DNA of 64,000 nt, taken from Heterodera schachtii. Its lineage: Eukaryota > Nematoda > Chromadorea > Rhabditida > Heteroderidae. Position 1 is the stretch's first letter; each line of letters begins with the position of its first letter. The notes beneath the pieces are model-generated. The model was not told where the DNA came from. It saw only the letters and a program-made list of their open reading frames with translations, and did no database searches. Below are positions 1-10,710 of the stretch, one piece after another. The stretch is from positions 372,001 to 436,000 of the forward strand of contig SIJG01000053.1 of NCBI GenBank assembly GCA_023374025.1. The letters run 5' to 3'. The position numbers were made by a program, and so were the translations under genes.

Positions 1-719
1 AGTTAAAGTGTATTAGTTTCTTTGGACTTAGACCTGAATACGCGGCTTAGTTGGGCCCAAATATCAAGAAACCGTATAATTCTATTTAAATTAAAAAATT
101 TATTCTTGAACAGACAGAGCCTTGTAATTTTATAAATTATATAAATAATACATATGTACATTGATGTAGAATGAATGGTAATGAGTCTAGCGAAATAAGC
201 ATGCTTAATCGAGTGAATATTCGATAAAAAAACTTTATATTCCTAACTTTATTAAATTTTCTATGCTTTTAATTAGATGGTTGCAATTTATAGACAAATA
301 AAAATATTTTTATTTTTTAAATCCTTAATTTGGTGCCTAAACTTCCCGGTGCCCAAATTTCTGGTGCCCAAACTTCCGCCCCCCCCCCGGGAAATAACAC
401 CCTTTAATACAACCAGTATTTGACGCAGTATTTGTACACAAAGTTTAGATTAATTCCAACAGTGTTCTATTCAATTCTTTCCTTAGCGGCCTCAACATTC
501 CAACAGTGTACTGCACGAATTTTTCGCTAAATGAATGATCTGTTGTCCGAAGGCAACAGCACGCCAAACGATTCCGAAGGAGGAAATATGCGCATTAAAG
601 GATGAACTTTTCATTTCTTTGCATGAATATTGAGAAAGGAGAAGGTTTATTTTTTACGACTTTGCAAGTTATTAGCTAATTTTTTAAGTTTCCGAATTAA
701 AAGCGGCCGCTGCAAACCC
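1..719. other. AT-rich stretch, no gene seen
   Basis: No credible coding exon is visible on either strand. There is a short cluster of GGTGCC-CAAA-like words around 330-375 ending in a C run near 376, a composition similar to the repeat-rich flank that follows. It may be part of a transposon whose other end is outside the window. Confidence 0.5.
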
Positions 720-2661
720 AGTCAATCAAGTTGTGCAAACACAGGAATTCATCTTTGATCAAAATCTTCAATATCCAAAGATCACTCTGTTGTTACTCAG
801 CAACTTGAAGCCTGAGGTCTTTATGATTGCGCGTAGATATGCCATGGTCTGCAAACCGTACAGTGGCAACAAGGGCGTTCCTAGGCACTTGCATTTTACT
901 GGTTGGCACATATACGTTGTTTGTTCTGTCCTATAAACGTTTTCTTTATAACACAGACAAAATTGCCTTTCCTCTGCAAATTGTGAATAGCCATTGCAGA
1001 ATGGTTGGAATAAGCCATTCAGATAAGAAGTGTCTTTTGCATCCGTCAGAGGAAAATAAGTGTGTTCTGCATACTGCAAATATTTTGCCGACCAGAGGAG
1101 ATGGTCATTGTGGCTATCGTTCAATTTCGACTGTCATCACTGGTAAATCCATGATTTTATTGTATTTTGGAGTGTCTTCATAAATTAGGGACACCAGACA
1201 ATTACAAAATAATGAGACGTGTTCTGAACAAATATTTATCCTTTCTTACGACTGCATCTGAAGCTAATGCAGGAATTGAAGCGACGCCTGACTGGATTAC
1301 AAGTGAACGAACTAAGTGATTAGTAGTCTAATTGTAATTGGTTTGAATGAATATTCAGCATATATGCTAGGAACAATACGTGGAAAGGGCGACGAAATGC
1401 AACAGCTAAATGCGCTGTTGTTCGAGACCAGAAAGCAGATTGAGGAAACGGAATTGTACGTCACCAGCTATTGGGCCGGCGATTTACAGCTTGCTGCCGC
1501 TGCAATGTAAACTACGCAATTTATTGCACAACTATACCAATAACAATTAAGTCTGTTCAACGTTACATTTATACTGCTAATGCCAACTGAACGCCGCAAA
1601 CAAGAATCTCCATTTTTCAGCATTGGTGGTGTTCAGACGTACCTTGTATATGTTTTTTACCTTTTGTATTGCTAACATAATTTTGTGTTATAGGCTGGTA
1701 ATATCCACTCAACGAGAAAGTTACATGTTGGAACATTGGATATTATGGAGAAGACGAATGGAAGTGTCTGGCTTGTCACAACTCCACTATCGGGCGTTAT
1801 AACACTGGTAACCACTGGGAGCCATATGTGTTCAGCGAGGATTACGAGTGTCTGGGTTACAAGCCGCCTAAGGATGCCTCGCTCATCGACAGCTTTCTTA
1901 AAGACTTGGAATATGAACGTATATTCTCATTTGTAAAAATACATAAAACAAAACGAGTCATGGTTTAAGCCGAAACACCAATTGAAAAGCGTTTTAAGTC
2001 GCCGCCCGGCCCACCACATGTACCGAGACGTAAGAGCCTGTACCAGTACCCATGCAAAGTCAACAGAGGTGGTCAAGGTCGTGGTTCTGTTCTCAAAAGA
2101 ACTGGTACCAAGAAAAGCGAACGTGCCAAAGCAGCTGGTACCTGACCCAATGCATTTTTTCAAAAACTGTTTTGTGAACACAATATAGGCTCTGCAAGTC
2201 AAGAACAACAACACCATTCCAACAGTGGGCGTGGACGTGGTCAAGAACGAGTTGTTGTTAAACCGACCATAATGACGGTCAAACCAGCTGGTAGCCGAAC
2301 CACTGCACCCAAAAGTCGAGAATTTATTGACTCGGACTCTTCGTCAGATGATACTGGTGAACAATCTGCTCTTTTGCGTCGTCACCGCGCTGAAATTGAA
2401 GAGGCTAGTGCTTTTTCGTATGTATATGTTATTGAAAATATTGGGTCGGACCAGCTTGGGTCGGGACACATTGGGTCGGACCACACTAGGTCGGAGCGGA
2501 GCGAGTTCCTATATGACTCGCTCCGCGCCGACCCAGTGTGCTCCGACCCAATCTGGTCCGACCCAATCTGGTCCGACCCAATATTTTCAATAACATATAC
2601 ATCAGCAGAGAGTGAAGCATTGTCAGTATTAAGACTTAAAAAACCAAACAACAAAAATTGA
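720..2661 (+). pseudogene. OTU-domain cysteine protease gene, degenerate
   Basis: The OTU (ovarian tumour, deubiquitinase-like) fold is recognisable in pieces. GDGHCGYRSIS near 1096-1128 matches the catalytic Asp/Cys motif, YVTSYWAGDLQLAAAA near 1460-1503 the middle helix, and NHWEPYVF near 1815-1838 the catalytic His strand. Plausible introns are GT-AG (for example 1143-1188 and 1309-1364). After the His motif the frame runs on into a basic, Arg/Gly-rich tail (KSPPGPPHVPRRK, then GRGRGQERVVV after an intron at about 2142-2188). Two faults argue for a pseudogene: an in-frame TAA at 1966-1968 between His motif and tail, and an apparent one-base frame change near 1715. OTU genes are often carried by MULE transposons and a MULE transposase fragment lies at 9.05 kb, so transposon cargo is possible (inference). 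The 5' end is not defined. Confidence 0.6.
2420..2602. mobile_element. Foldback hairpin with 15-bp minisatellite arms
   Basis: A near-perfect palindrome. The arms start ATGTATATGTTATTG and contain repeats of a GGTCGGACC-type word with about 15-bp period; the apex is around GAGCGGAGCGAGTTCC. It interrupts the tail of the OTU gene. The 183 bp insert is a multiple of three and open on both strands, so the reading frame continues across it. A stray single copy of the same word is at about 2718-2741. Confidence 0.75.
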
Positions 2662-2813
2662 AAGGATTGAAGCATGTTTTCATGATTTCAGCACTGTGTT
2701 TTTAATTTTTTTCATTTTCCGACCCAATCTGGTCCGACCCATTTATATTTGTTAAACAATAAAACAAATGCACAAATTTGTAGGAGCTTACCGCTGTTGC
2801 CGGTATCAGAACT

Positions 2814-3644
2814 ATGGATGCTGGTCAGGAAATGGAGGAGGAGCCGAGTCCCCCTGTCTGCGGTGGTGCAGAAATGGTGGTGGAGAAAGAAATTGTTGAA
2901 CCGAGTCAAAACATGGAGCCGAGTCACCCTGTCTGCGGTGTTGAAGAAATGGTGGTGGAGAAAGAAATTGCTGAAGAACCGAGTCAAAACATGGAGCCGA
3001 GTCACCCTGTCTGCGGTGTTGAAGAAATGGTGGTGGGGAAAGACATTGCTGAAGAACCGAGTCAAAACACGGAGCCGAGTCGCCCTGTGCTCGGCGGTCA
3101 AGAAGTGGTGGGGAAAGACATTGCTGAACAATCTGTTGACCTTGAACAGCTCCTTGTGGCGGCCGATGAATTTGCAAATGCATCAATGGCCGAAGAATTT
3201 GCAAACGCATCAATGCAATATGAGCAGAATATCCAGCACATTTCTTCTCAATCGTTGACCGACACTGAGCTCAAAGACTATGTGGCAAAAGAATTTCCAC
3301 AAATGCACTTTGTTTGCTTGCACCCAATGTCTGATGAATCGAATCGCCGCTTGGATCCATTTGTAGAAAATGTGACGAGGACACGCTTGATCGCTACTCA
3401 CCAAACTCAAGCAAGGTTAACAATTTGTGAGCCAATTAGTGGTGTTAACTACTTGAAAAACAAATAAAAAATTCAGGAAATTCCTAAACGTGTCAAGTGT
3501 GCCGGGTGCAATTGCTATTACCATTACAGCTGCTCAAACTACGAACATTGGTTTAGTGAGCTGACATCTTCAGACAAAGGGGACAAGTCCCATGGTCGCT
3601 GGAAGTGTGAACAGTGCCTTGCGGGAGTGAAGAAATTGAAATGA
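2814..3644 (+). CDS. Acidic-repeat protein with C-terminal Cys-rich (PHD-like) finger
   Basis: Exon 1 (ATG at 2814) encodes about 210 residues. The N-terminal third is three imperfect copies of a ~25-residue acidic unit containing EPSQNMEPSHPVCGVEEMVV, then two copies of EEFANASM. A 33-nt GT-AG intron at 3444-3476 joins phase 0 to a short exon with VKCAGCNCYYHYSCSNYEHW ... WKCEQC, i.e. CxxC, H/C and CxxC pairs like the first part of a PHD finger, ending at a TGA at 3642-3644. Without this intron the frame stops at 3467. It could be a separate gene or the 3' end of the OTU gene; both lie on the + strand about 150 bp apart. Function unknown. If it is the same locus, the whole may be decayed transposon cargo. 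Confidence 0.45.
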
Positions 3645-3726
3645 AGAGGAGAGAAAGATTAAAATGAAGTGCGAGAAAGATTTTTGAATTGATCTTTTAA
3701 TTTATGTGTGGGTCAAGAGGACTCAG

Positions 3727-3880
3727 CTTATATAATTTCTCTTGGCAATCATAATCATTTGATACGATACCTGGTTAAACAATAGTGAAATTTTCATTTA
3801 TTCCTTATATAATTTCTCTTGGCAATCATAATCATTTGATACGATACCTGATTAAACAATAGTGAAATTTTCATTTATTC
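3727..3880. repeat. Two-copy 77-bp tandem duplication
   Basis: The unit starting CTTATATAATTTCTCTTGG occurs at 3727 and again at 3804 with almost no differences. It lies between the zinc-finger gene and the F-box-like gene, outside any coding exon. Confidence 0.9.
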
Positions 3881-4004
3881 AACTGTTTTGTCATTCCGTG
3901 TATACTTTTGATTAATTTGATCGCAATCAAATTTGTACAGCTAACTAACATATTCCAATTCACGTTTTTATCTGTAGCAAACTAAACTAATTTGTCAAAC
4001 AAGC

Positions 4005-4893
4005 ATGAGTTCCCATCGTAAACGAAGCGACTCAGTTGACTCTGCGTTGGCACGTCATTCCAACAGAGAAAAACAGGACACAAAAGGTGAGGCGCAGGCA
4101 GGAGCGGCGGCCTGTTATGTAGTGTTAATTGTCATTATAAAATATAGGGAATTTTTGTGACATCAATCAACTTTGTAAAACTGCCAAAGTTGCAGCAAAA
4201 ATGAATAAACGGTGAGGGCTTTTATTTAATTACAATTTCCATTTTCACTGTTCTCCATGTTCCAGTTGGATTTGTAGCGACGTGTGGATGGACATTCTGC
4301 CATCTTTTGACCGTGCCGAACTTGGCCTCAAAATGGCATTGCTTTCTGACCGTTTTGATGTGCTGGTGGACACGCATTTTGCTGGGAAGAGCGAATTGAC
4401 AATTTGGAGGCCTATCATGATTCGCAAGGACAAAGAACCAAAAGCGAAATTTTTTGTTATCATCGATGGAAAAGTTGTTTATTTGCCGTGGCCGGACCGT
4501 TCGCTGCCCATCAAAATCCGCTTTAAGGACATTCAGATTGAGTGATTTAAAAATTTTGTGTGTATAAAGCATATTTTATATTTTGTTAGGTACATTGACC
4601 ATTTTGTCATTGAATTTCTCCGTTCCAACAAGCAAATTTGGGACAAAAGCGGCACCGCTTTGAAATTGGATGTGTGTTCCTACAAAATTAATGAACAGCA
4701 ACTTTGGGATGTTTTTGTCCGTGAAATTTGGCCTATTTTTGCGAAAAGCATTCGTCAATTGGGCTTTAACAGTGGCGATGATTTGGACAATTTGCGTCGT
4801 TTAAAAGACATTTCGCCAAAAAAAAAATATAATTTTTCAAACGTAGGCAGTTTCACTGGCGAATTCTTTCACAAAATTTTTAAATTTAGCTAA
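4005..4893 (+). pseudogene. F-box-like family gene (copy A), C-terminally truncated
   Basis: Read as exons 4005-4086, 4190-4211, 4266-4541 and 4590-4893. Start: MSSHRKRSDSVDSALAR, then ICSDVWMDILPSFDRAELGL, KMALLSDRFDVLVDTHF, and YIDHFVIEFL after an intron whose position is the same in copy B. This pattern (xCxDVWxDxL..F, ALLSDRFDxLVDxHF, YIDxxVIxFL, WDVFVRxIWP) is one I remember from a very large cyst-nematode family annotated as F-box-like; I could not search it. Compared with copy B the protein stops short after LRRLKDISPK, where the sequence runs into a LINE 3' remnant on the opposite strand; about 170 C-terminal residues are missing. F-box proteins normally recruit substrates to SCF ubiquitin ligases, but function here is unknown. 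Confidence 0.6.
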
Positions 4894-4990
4894 AGTTCCG
4901 ATTTCCATAGCTGTTTTGGGTAAGAAATTCCACGGATTAATTGTACGAATAAAAAAGTTATTCCGAGATTTATTACTGAATCTTTTATGT
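4837..4990 (-). mobile_element. LINE reverse-transcriptase C-terminal remnant
   Basis: The minus strand encodes SRNNFFIRTINPWNFLPKTA followed by MEIGTLAKFKNFVKEF and a stop. NPWNxLP just before the end of ORF2 is a common ending of non-LTR retrotransposon polyproteins. Only the last ~50 codons are left, with stop codons further upstream. It lies where F-box-like copy A loses its similarity to copy B, so the insertion probably broke that gene. Confidence 0.65.
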
Positions 4991-5188
4991 TTCTATTAAT
5001 TCCGGTCGTCTCTGAATCCTGATTTCACACAACCATTTTAGAGGCACAAATTAAACATGAACAATCAATTAGCAGAACGCCATTCCCCATTATTTAATAT
5101 ACGCATAATTATGGCCATTATTTTTGGCCAGCAAACCATTTTAATCTTCCTTTTCTCATCCCTTTTAAATCCTGTCATTTTTTTTTGG

Positions 5189-5197
5189 TATATAAAG
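5189..5197 (+). promoter_or_regulatory. Candidate TATA box of F-box-like copy B
   Basis: TATATAAAG lies about 30 bp before the hAT-type MITE at 5229. A start site at the usual distance would fall at or beside the insertion. Motif match only. Confidence 0.35.
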
Positions 5198-5228
5198 AAG
5201 AGGTCAAAAAGACTTTTTCATTCATAAT

Positions 5229-5580
5229 TAGGGATGGGAATTTAAGTCAAATGACTTTTTTTTTGCTGACTATAAATGACCTTAAAATGACTTCAAAAGT
5301 GTTCTAAACTTTGTTCGAAGCTTCAAACATGCATTTTTTGAATATTTTTTTCCGTTAAAATTAGTCGTTTTTAAATTACTTTCTTCGAAGAATTGTTTAA
5401 AACAGCTTTTGGATTTAATTACATTTGGCTAATTTTTCATGACTTTTTTGGATTTATTTAGTGTTTTTTTGGTATTTTTAGGTGACTTTTTGGTTATTTT
5501 TTCATGACTTTTTGACGATTTTTCATGACTTTTTAAGTCGACTTTTTTGAGTTTTTTCGTGACTTAAATTCCCATCCCTA
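5229..5580. mobile_element. hAT-type MITE upstream of F-box-like copy B
   Basis: Terminal inverted repeats TAGGGATGGGAATTTAAGTC at the left and its complement at the right, flanked by exact 8-bp duplications TTCATAAT (5221-5228 and 5581-5588). The interior is T-rich with repeated TGACTTTTT. 8-bp duplications and a TAGGGATG-type end are typical of hAT elements. No transposase. It ends 21 bp before the ATG at 5602. Confidence 0.9.
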
Positions 5581-5601
5581 TTCATAATACATATCGCAAA
5601 A

Positions 5602-6889
5602 ATGAACAGACGGTAAGGAATTTTTTTTTTAAATTACAAATTTTTCATTTTCCCAATTTTCCCATGTTTCAGTTGGATTTGTGGCGACGTTTGGATGGAC
5701 ATTCTCCCTTTGTTTAACCGTGTTGAACTTTGTCTCACAATGGCATTGCTTTCCGACCGTTTCGATGCTTTGGTGGACGCGCATTTTGATGGCCAATCAG
5801 AATTGACAATTTGGAGACTTATCAAAATTTACAAGGACATAGCGGAACCAAAAGCAAAACTATCTTTCAATATCGGTTTCAAATCTGTGGAATTTCCTTT
5901 GCCCGACCGTCCGTTGCCGAACAAAATTTGCTTTCGCTTCCTTCGGATTGCGTAATTCAACATAAATTTTTATGTGTATTATTTTATGTTGCTCCTTTTT
6001 CAGGTACATTGATCATTCTGTCATCGGATTTCTCCACTTCAATCAGCAAATTTTCGACAAGGGCACCAATTTGTATTTGCATTTGAAATCATACAAAACC
6101 GGAAGCAATGTCCAGCCAATTTGGGATGTTTTTGTCCGTCAAATTTGGCCCGTTTTTACGACTACAAATTTCCATCATTTGGGCTTTGACAATGCTGATC
6201 ATTTGGACACTTTGCTTCGTCTCACATCGCCGACAATTCTTTCCGATATGAACATTAATTCAATCGAATCTGGCCGTCTATTCCTAGAAGCAATTGGTGA
6301 CGATGATGGGCCAAATGCAACTCAAACTGCTGGCCAAGTGTTGTCCAAATGGTTGCACATTCCGAGAACAAATGGTCAACCAAAGAAATTGCGGTGCGCT
6401 TACACTTTGTTACCGCCACCAAACCTCGAATGGATTACCAATTTCAAAGAGGTGTGACCAAATTTTCGTTAACGACTGACTAATTGATTTGCCTTTAATT
6501 TGCGTTTCCCATTGTTTAGACATTTCTCTGTGCCACCGTTTCTGTCAGTTATATAATGAGTTTTGTACTGGACGGTTCAACGCCAATTGAGCAATTTGAA
6601 TTGGAGAACGAACGGACCAAAGAAAAACTTACAATGGAGAAAGCAACCATTTTGGATTGGGATATCCGATGGCTAATGAAGCGATGTCCAATTAATGTGG
6701 AGACGGCGGCGATTCAATGGGAAAACGAAAATTTGCCTGACAAATTGAATAATGTCCAATTTGTGCTTGATATTGACACAAATTGCATTGGGTTAGCAAT
6801 AAAAAAATATTCCAATTGTTTAAATAATTCAAATTGCACTTAATTTTAGGCCACTGTCGCCACCAGCGGAAGAAAAAGCGGACGAATGA
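5602..6889 (+). CDS. F-box-like family protein (copy B)
   Basis: Five exons with GT-AG introns: 5602-5612, 5673-5951, 6004-6451, 6520-6791, 6850-6889, giving about 350 residues. Order: MNRRWICGDVWMDILPLFNR, ALLSDRFDALVDAHFDGQ, YIDHSVIGFLHFNQQIFDKG, WDVFVRQIWPVF, LTSPTILSDMNINSIESGRL, GQVLSKWLHIPRTNGQPKKL, then a C-terminal half with IEQFELENERTKEKL and LDWDIRWLMKRCPI. The first ~20 residues would be the F-box-like helix. No stop or frameshift is seen, so this copy may work. It is a tandem partner of copy A, about 700 bp downstream, with the same exon phases. The MITE just upstream may have replaced its promoter or 5' leader. Likely role in SCF substrate choice is only a family-level guess. 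Confidence 0.7.
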
Positions 6890-7123
6890 AAGCAATGAAA
6901 AAGTGTTCTCGACGACTCTCGGGCCCAGTGTCAACGAAAGGAGTGTTTAATTTTGAAAATGGCGTCTAATTGCGCGGAAGTGAATTAATTATATTTGTTG
7001 AAATGATCGACGATTTCACTAATTGGAAACAGATTTGATGCTCATTTATTTCTCGTATGTTGTTGATTCTTTCGTTTGAATATAGAAATATTTTATTAAC
7101 TACTGTTTGTTCTGTCTTTTGAG

Positions 7124-7361
7124 GTAATCCTCCGGAATTGGTGTCCCGATCGAAAAAAAATAAATAAAAATTTTATTACAAAATCACTTTTTTCTAGGGT
7201 AAGAAAATGCACCGATAACTAATCCGTGCTTTGATTTTGAAAAAATAATTGATTTCTATGATTTTTGGTCAAATACTTAATTTTTTGAAAATTTTTTTCT
7301 AAAATTTTGCCAAAAATTTTTTCTCTTTTTTGTGTCGGGACACCAATCCCAAAGGATTATC
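7124..7361. mobile_element. Candidate MITE with GGTAATCC ends
   Basis: Left GGTAATCCTCCGGAATTGGT and right complement GATAATCCTTTGGGATTGGT, both followed by GTCCCGA, form ~27-bp imperfect inverted repeats around an AT-rich 180-bp core. Flanking TCTTTTGA and TTTTTTGA could be an 8-bp duplication (7 of 8 match). Confidence 0.55.
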
Positions 7362-7581
7362 TTTTTTGAATTGGTCAATACCTTTTTCTTGGTATCAGAC
7401 GAAAGCTAAAAGCATCGGCAAATAAAGTGCAAAATACTGGCATTAAAAAAGAAATTACAATGTTAAATTCCAATCAAATTTTCCAAAATTTTTCTCAGAT
7501 TTTCCTCAAATGATGCTTTAAACAAATGAGGCGATGCGATGGTGGTTGGCGGTTGAAAGTTTTTTCCTTTTTTCTGCGGGC

Positions 7582-8593
7582 TTTCAAAGTTCATGATTTT
7601 TTTCAATTCTTAAATTAACTCTGGCAAAAGCAGGCAAAATGGAATAAAAAAAATTTTATAATTTGCATCTGTGGTATCGAATTTTTTTATTCATTCGTTG
7701 AAATCCTCAAATGTCGGGTCCTCAAATGTCGGATCCTCAAATGTCGGGAAAATCCTCAAAAGTCGGGTCCTCAAAAGTCGGGTCCTCAAACGTCGGGTCC
7801 TCAAATGTCAGGTCCTCAAATGTCGGGTCCTCAAATGTCGGGTCCTCAAATGTCGGGTCCTCAAATGTCAGGTCCTCAAATGTCGGGTAGCCGGTTTTAG
7901 GTGCTAAAAAGTCGCTCTAAATCGAAAATTGTTCGGAGAAAATGCTATTTTTGGCTTCTCTCATCATAACTAAGCCGCAAAAAAAATAGTTAAAACCTAA
8001 AAATCCGGTCTCTATTGATGAATGTCGGTTCCCATTGGTCCTTGGGAAAGGCGTTTAAAAAAAAATTGGAAAGAAGTGTACTGTACACAAAAAAATATAT
8101 TGTGATTTGTCTATTGTGTTGAGGTTAGTATGGGCTCAAAATTTTGCTAGTTCCTTGCGGTGAGTCCGGAAAAAGAGTTAATTGAAAAATATTGTTTTGT
8201 TTTTTTTCTTGCAATGGAATTAACTCTGGCTAAAGCAGACGTAAATTAGTCTAAATTTGGACGTAAAATTAAAATTTATAATTTTTTTTTGTTTTATTAA
8301 AATCCCCAAATGTCGGGTAGCCCCCCCCCCCTTTGTCTCTCTCTCTTTCTCTCTCTCTCTCTCTTTCTCTCTCACTCAATAACAAATTGTTCGTCTCTAT
8401 TATATACAAAAGGAATAAAAATGCTTTACTTTTGTCGCTTCTTTTCTATTTTTTAACATTTTTATCTTCGGGACTTCTCCTGAATTTGGTCATTTTTCCC
8501 TTTTTTAATGGCGGTCGGTTCGCTTTGATTTGATTAGTCGCCTGTCCCAATAAAATCCGTTCGCATTGTCCAATTGTTTGTTCATCGTTGGTT
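7582..8593 (+). repeat. 1,012-bp direct repeat, copy A, with 15-bp minisatellite
   Basis: Almost identical to 9692-10703 (offset exactly 2110). It includes about a dozen units of GTCGGGTCCTCAAAT (7713-7890), a C run and CT-rich microsatellite (8321-8375), and the last stretch before the homeodomain exon of copy B, but here it stops at TTCATCGTTGGTT without the splice acceptor and exon. Short ORFs inside are products of the repeat, not genes. Confidence 0.95.
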
Positions 8594-8604
8594 TTAGCGT
8601 GGTG

Positions 8605-9016
8605 CGACATTTGAGGACCTGACATTTGAGGACCCGACATTTGAGGACCCGACATTTGAGGACCCGACATTTGAGGACCTGACATTTGAGGACCCGACGT
8701 TTGAGGACCCGACTTTTGAGGACCCGACTTTTGAGGATTTTCCCGACATTTGAGGATCCGACATTTGAGGATTTCAACGAATGAATAAAAAAATTCGATA
8801 CCACAGATGCAAATTATAAATTTTTTTTATTCCATTTTGCCTGCTTTTGCCAGAGTTAATTTAAGAATTGAAAAAAATCATGAACTTTGAAATTATCACA
8901 CAAAATTAATTCTAATTCGGATCATCCCAATTTTCAAAATCATTGCGCATTAAACGGTACTGCAATGATCTGAGATGCGTAAGGGTTTCATCATCATTTG
9001 GATTTTCCATAGCATG
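8605..9016 (-). repeat. Inverted copy of minisatellite arm plus MULE gene end
   Basis: Reverse complement of the region running from the copy-B minisatellite arm (up to about 9990) back to 9419. The part corresponding to 9538-9690 is missing. It contains the minisatellite arm and about 120 bp of the MULE transposase coding end. Together with the + copy it makes a hairpin with a ~400-bp unique spacer. Confidence 0.9.
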
Positions 9017-9049
9017 TTTTGTACATTAGATTAAATACATTTGTGTCTT

Positions 9050-9521
9050 ATCGCTTAGGACATATGTTCATGGGCACGCTGGTCGTCCTCCCTTGTTTCC
9101 GGTCGAAACTTGGAATCATCATGATAGTGTTATTCAGAACCTTGTGCGTACAAACAATGCACAGGAAGGATTCCATTTAGCATTAAGAATGCAATTCTCA
9201 AGTGTTCATCCCCCATTATCAAAGTGAAAACATTTTATAATAAGTTCATTGTTTGTAACTAACAGAGTGATCACTGTCCTGAAGAGAGAAGAACGAATTG
9301 CTGCCGATAAGCTACGACAATACGAATTGGATCCAACACAAGGAATAAGAATTAGAGAAAGAAAAAAAACTTATAGGGACAACGATTTGGCCATAAAAAA
9401 TTTGGTCCAAGGCTTTGATGCTATGGAAAATCCAAATGATGATGAAACCCTTACGCATCTCAGATCATTGCAGTACCGTTTAATGCGCAATGATTTTGAA
9501 AATTGGGATGATCCGAATTAG
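9050..9521 (+). pseudogene. MULE transposase C-terminal fragment
   Basis: The + strand reads HAGRPPLFPVETWNHHDS, then RTNNAQEGFHLALRMQFSSV, then across a short GT-AG intron (about 9225-9263) VITVLKREERIAADKLRQYE, ending at a TAG at 9519-9521. The Trp-Asn ... RTNNxxEGFH ... HP pattern is typical of the region behind the catalytic core in Mutator-like transposases of animals. The catalytic DDE part is absent. It is framed by an inverted duplication on the left and the 1-kb repeat on the right, so it is likely a remnant of an element that carried the minisatellite arms. Confidence 0.65.
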
Positions 9522-9691
9522 AATTAATTTTGTGTGAATATGTTCCCGTTGACCCTTGGGAAAGGTGCATTTAATAAAAAATTATCGAGTGAAAATTTTA
9601 TATTCTCTTAATTTTGTGGTGTTTTGTGTTGTGGTTTGTATGGACTCAAAATCTGCTACCTCCACGTGGTTGAGTCTGGAAACAGAGTTAA

Positions 9692-10703
9692 TTTCAAAGT
9701 TCATGATTTTTTTCAATTCTTAAATTAACTCTGGCAAAAGCAGGCAAAATGGAATAAAAAAAAATTTATAATTTGCATCTGTGGTATCGAATTTTTTTAT
9801 TCATTCGTTGAAATCCTCAAATGTCGGGTCCTCAAATGTCGGATCCTCAAATGTCGGGAAAATCCTCAAAAGTCGGGTCCTCAAAAGTCGGGTCCTCAAA
9901 CGTCGGGTCCTCAAATGTCAGGTCCTCAAATGTCGGGTCCTCAAATGTCGGGTCCTCAAATGTCGGGTCCTCAAATGTCAGGTCCTCAAATGTCGGGTAG
10001 CCGGTTTTAGGTGCTAAAAAGTCGCTCTAAATCGAAAATTGTTCGGAGAAAATGCTATTTTTGGCTTCTCTCATCATAACTAAGCCGCAAAAAAAATAGT
10101 TAAAACCTAAAAATCCGGTCTCTATTGATGAATGTCGGTTCCCATTGGTCCTTGGGAAAGGCGTTTAAAAAAAAATTGGAAAGAAGTGTACTGTACACAA
10201 AAAAATATATTGTGATTTGTCTATTGTGTTGAGGTTAGTATGGGCTCAAAATTTTGCTAGTTCCTTGCGGTGAGTCCGGAAAAAGAGTTAATTGAAAAAT
10301 ATTGTTTTGTTTTTTTTCTTGCAATGGAATTAACTCTGGCTAAAGCAGACGTAAATTAGTCTAAATTTGGACGTAAAATTAAAATTTATAATTTTTTTTT
10401 GTTTTATTAAAATCCCCAAATGTCGGGTAGCCCCCCCCCCCTTTGTCTCTCTCTCTTTCTCTCTCTCTCTCTCTTTCTCTCTCACTCAATAACAAATTGT
10501 TCGTCTCTATTATATACAAAAGGAATAAAAATGCTTTACTTTTGTCGCTTCTTTTCTATTTTTTAACATTTTTATCTTCGGGACTTCTCCTGAATTTGGT
10601 CATTTTTCCCTTTTTTAATGGCGGTCGGTTCGCTTTGATTTGATTAGTCGCCTGTCCCAATAAAATCCGTTCGCATTGTCCAATTGTTTGTTCATCGTTG
10701 GTT
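9692..10703 (+). repeat. 1,012-bp direct repeat, copy B
   Basis: Same content as 7582-8593. This copy is joined directly to the splice acceptor of the homeodomain exon, so its right part is probably genuine intron sequence of that gene and copy A the duplicate (inference). Confidence 0.95.
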
Positions 10704-10710
10704 CCCTTTC

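Noticed and set aside
2712..3213. Overlapping minus-strand ORFs antisense to the acidic-repeat gene
   Set aside because: Shadow frames of the tandem repeats in the + strand gene; no domain.
7713..7890. Regularly spaced short repeats that look CRISPR-like
   Set aside because: Head-to-tail 15-bp units without unique spacers, in a spliced eukaryotic genome; this is a transposon-arm minisatellite.
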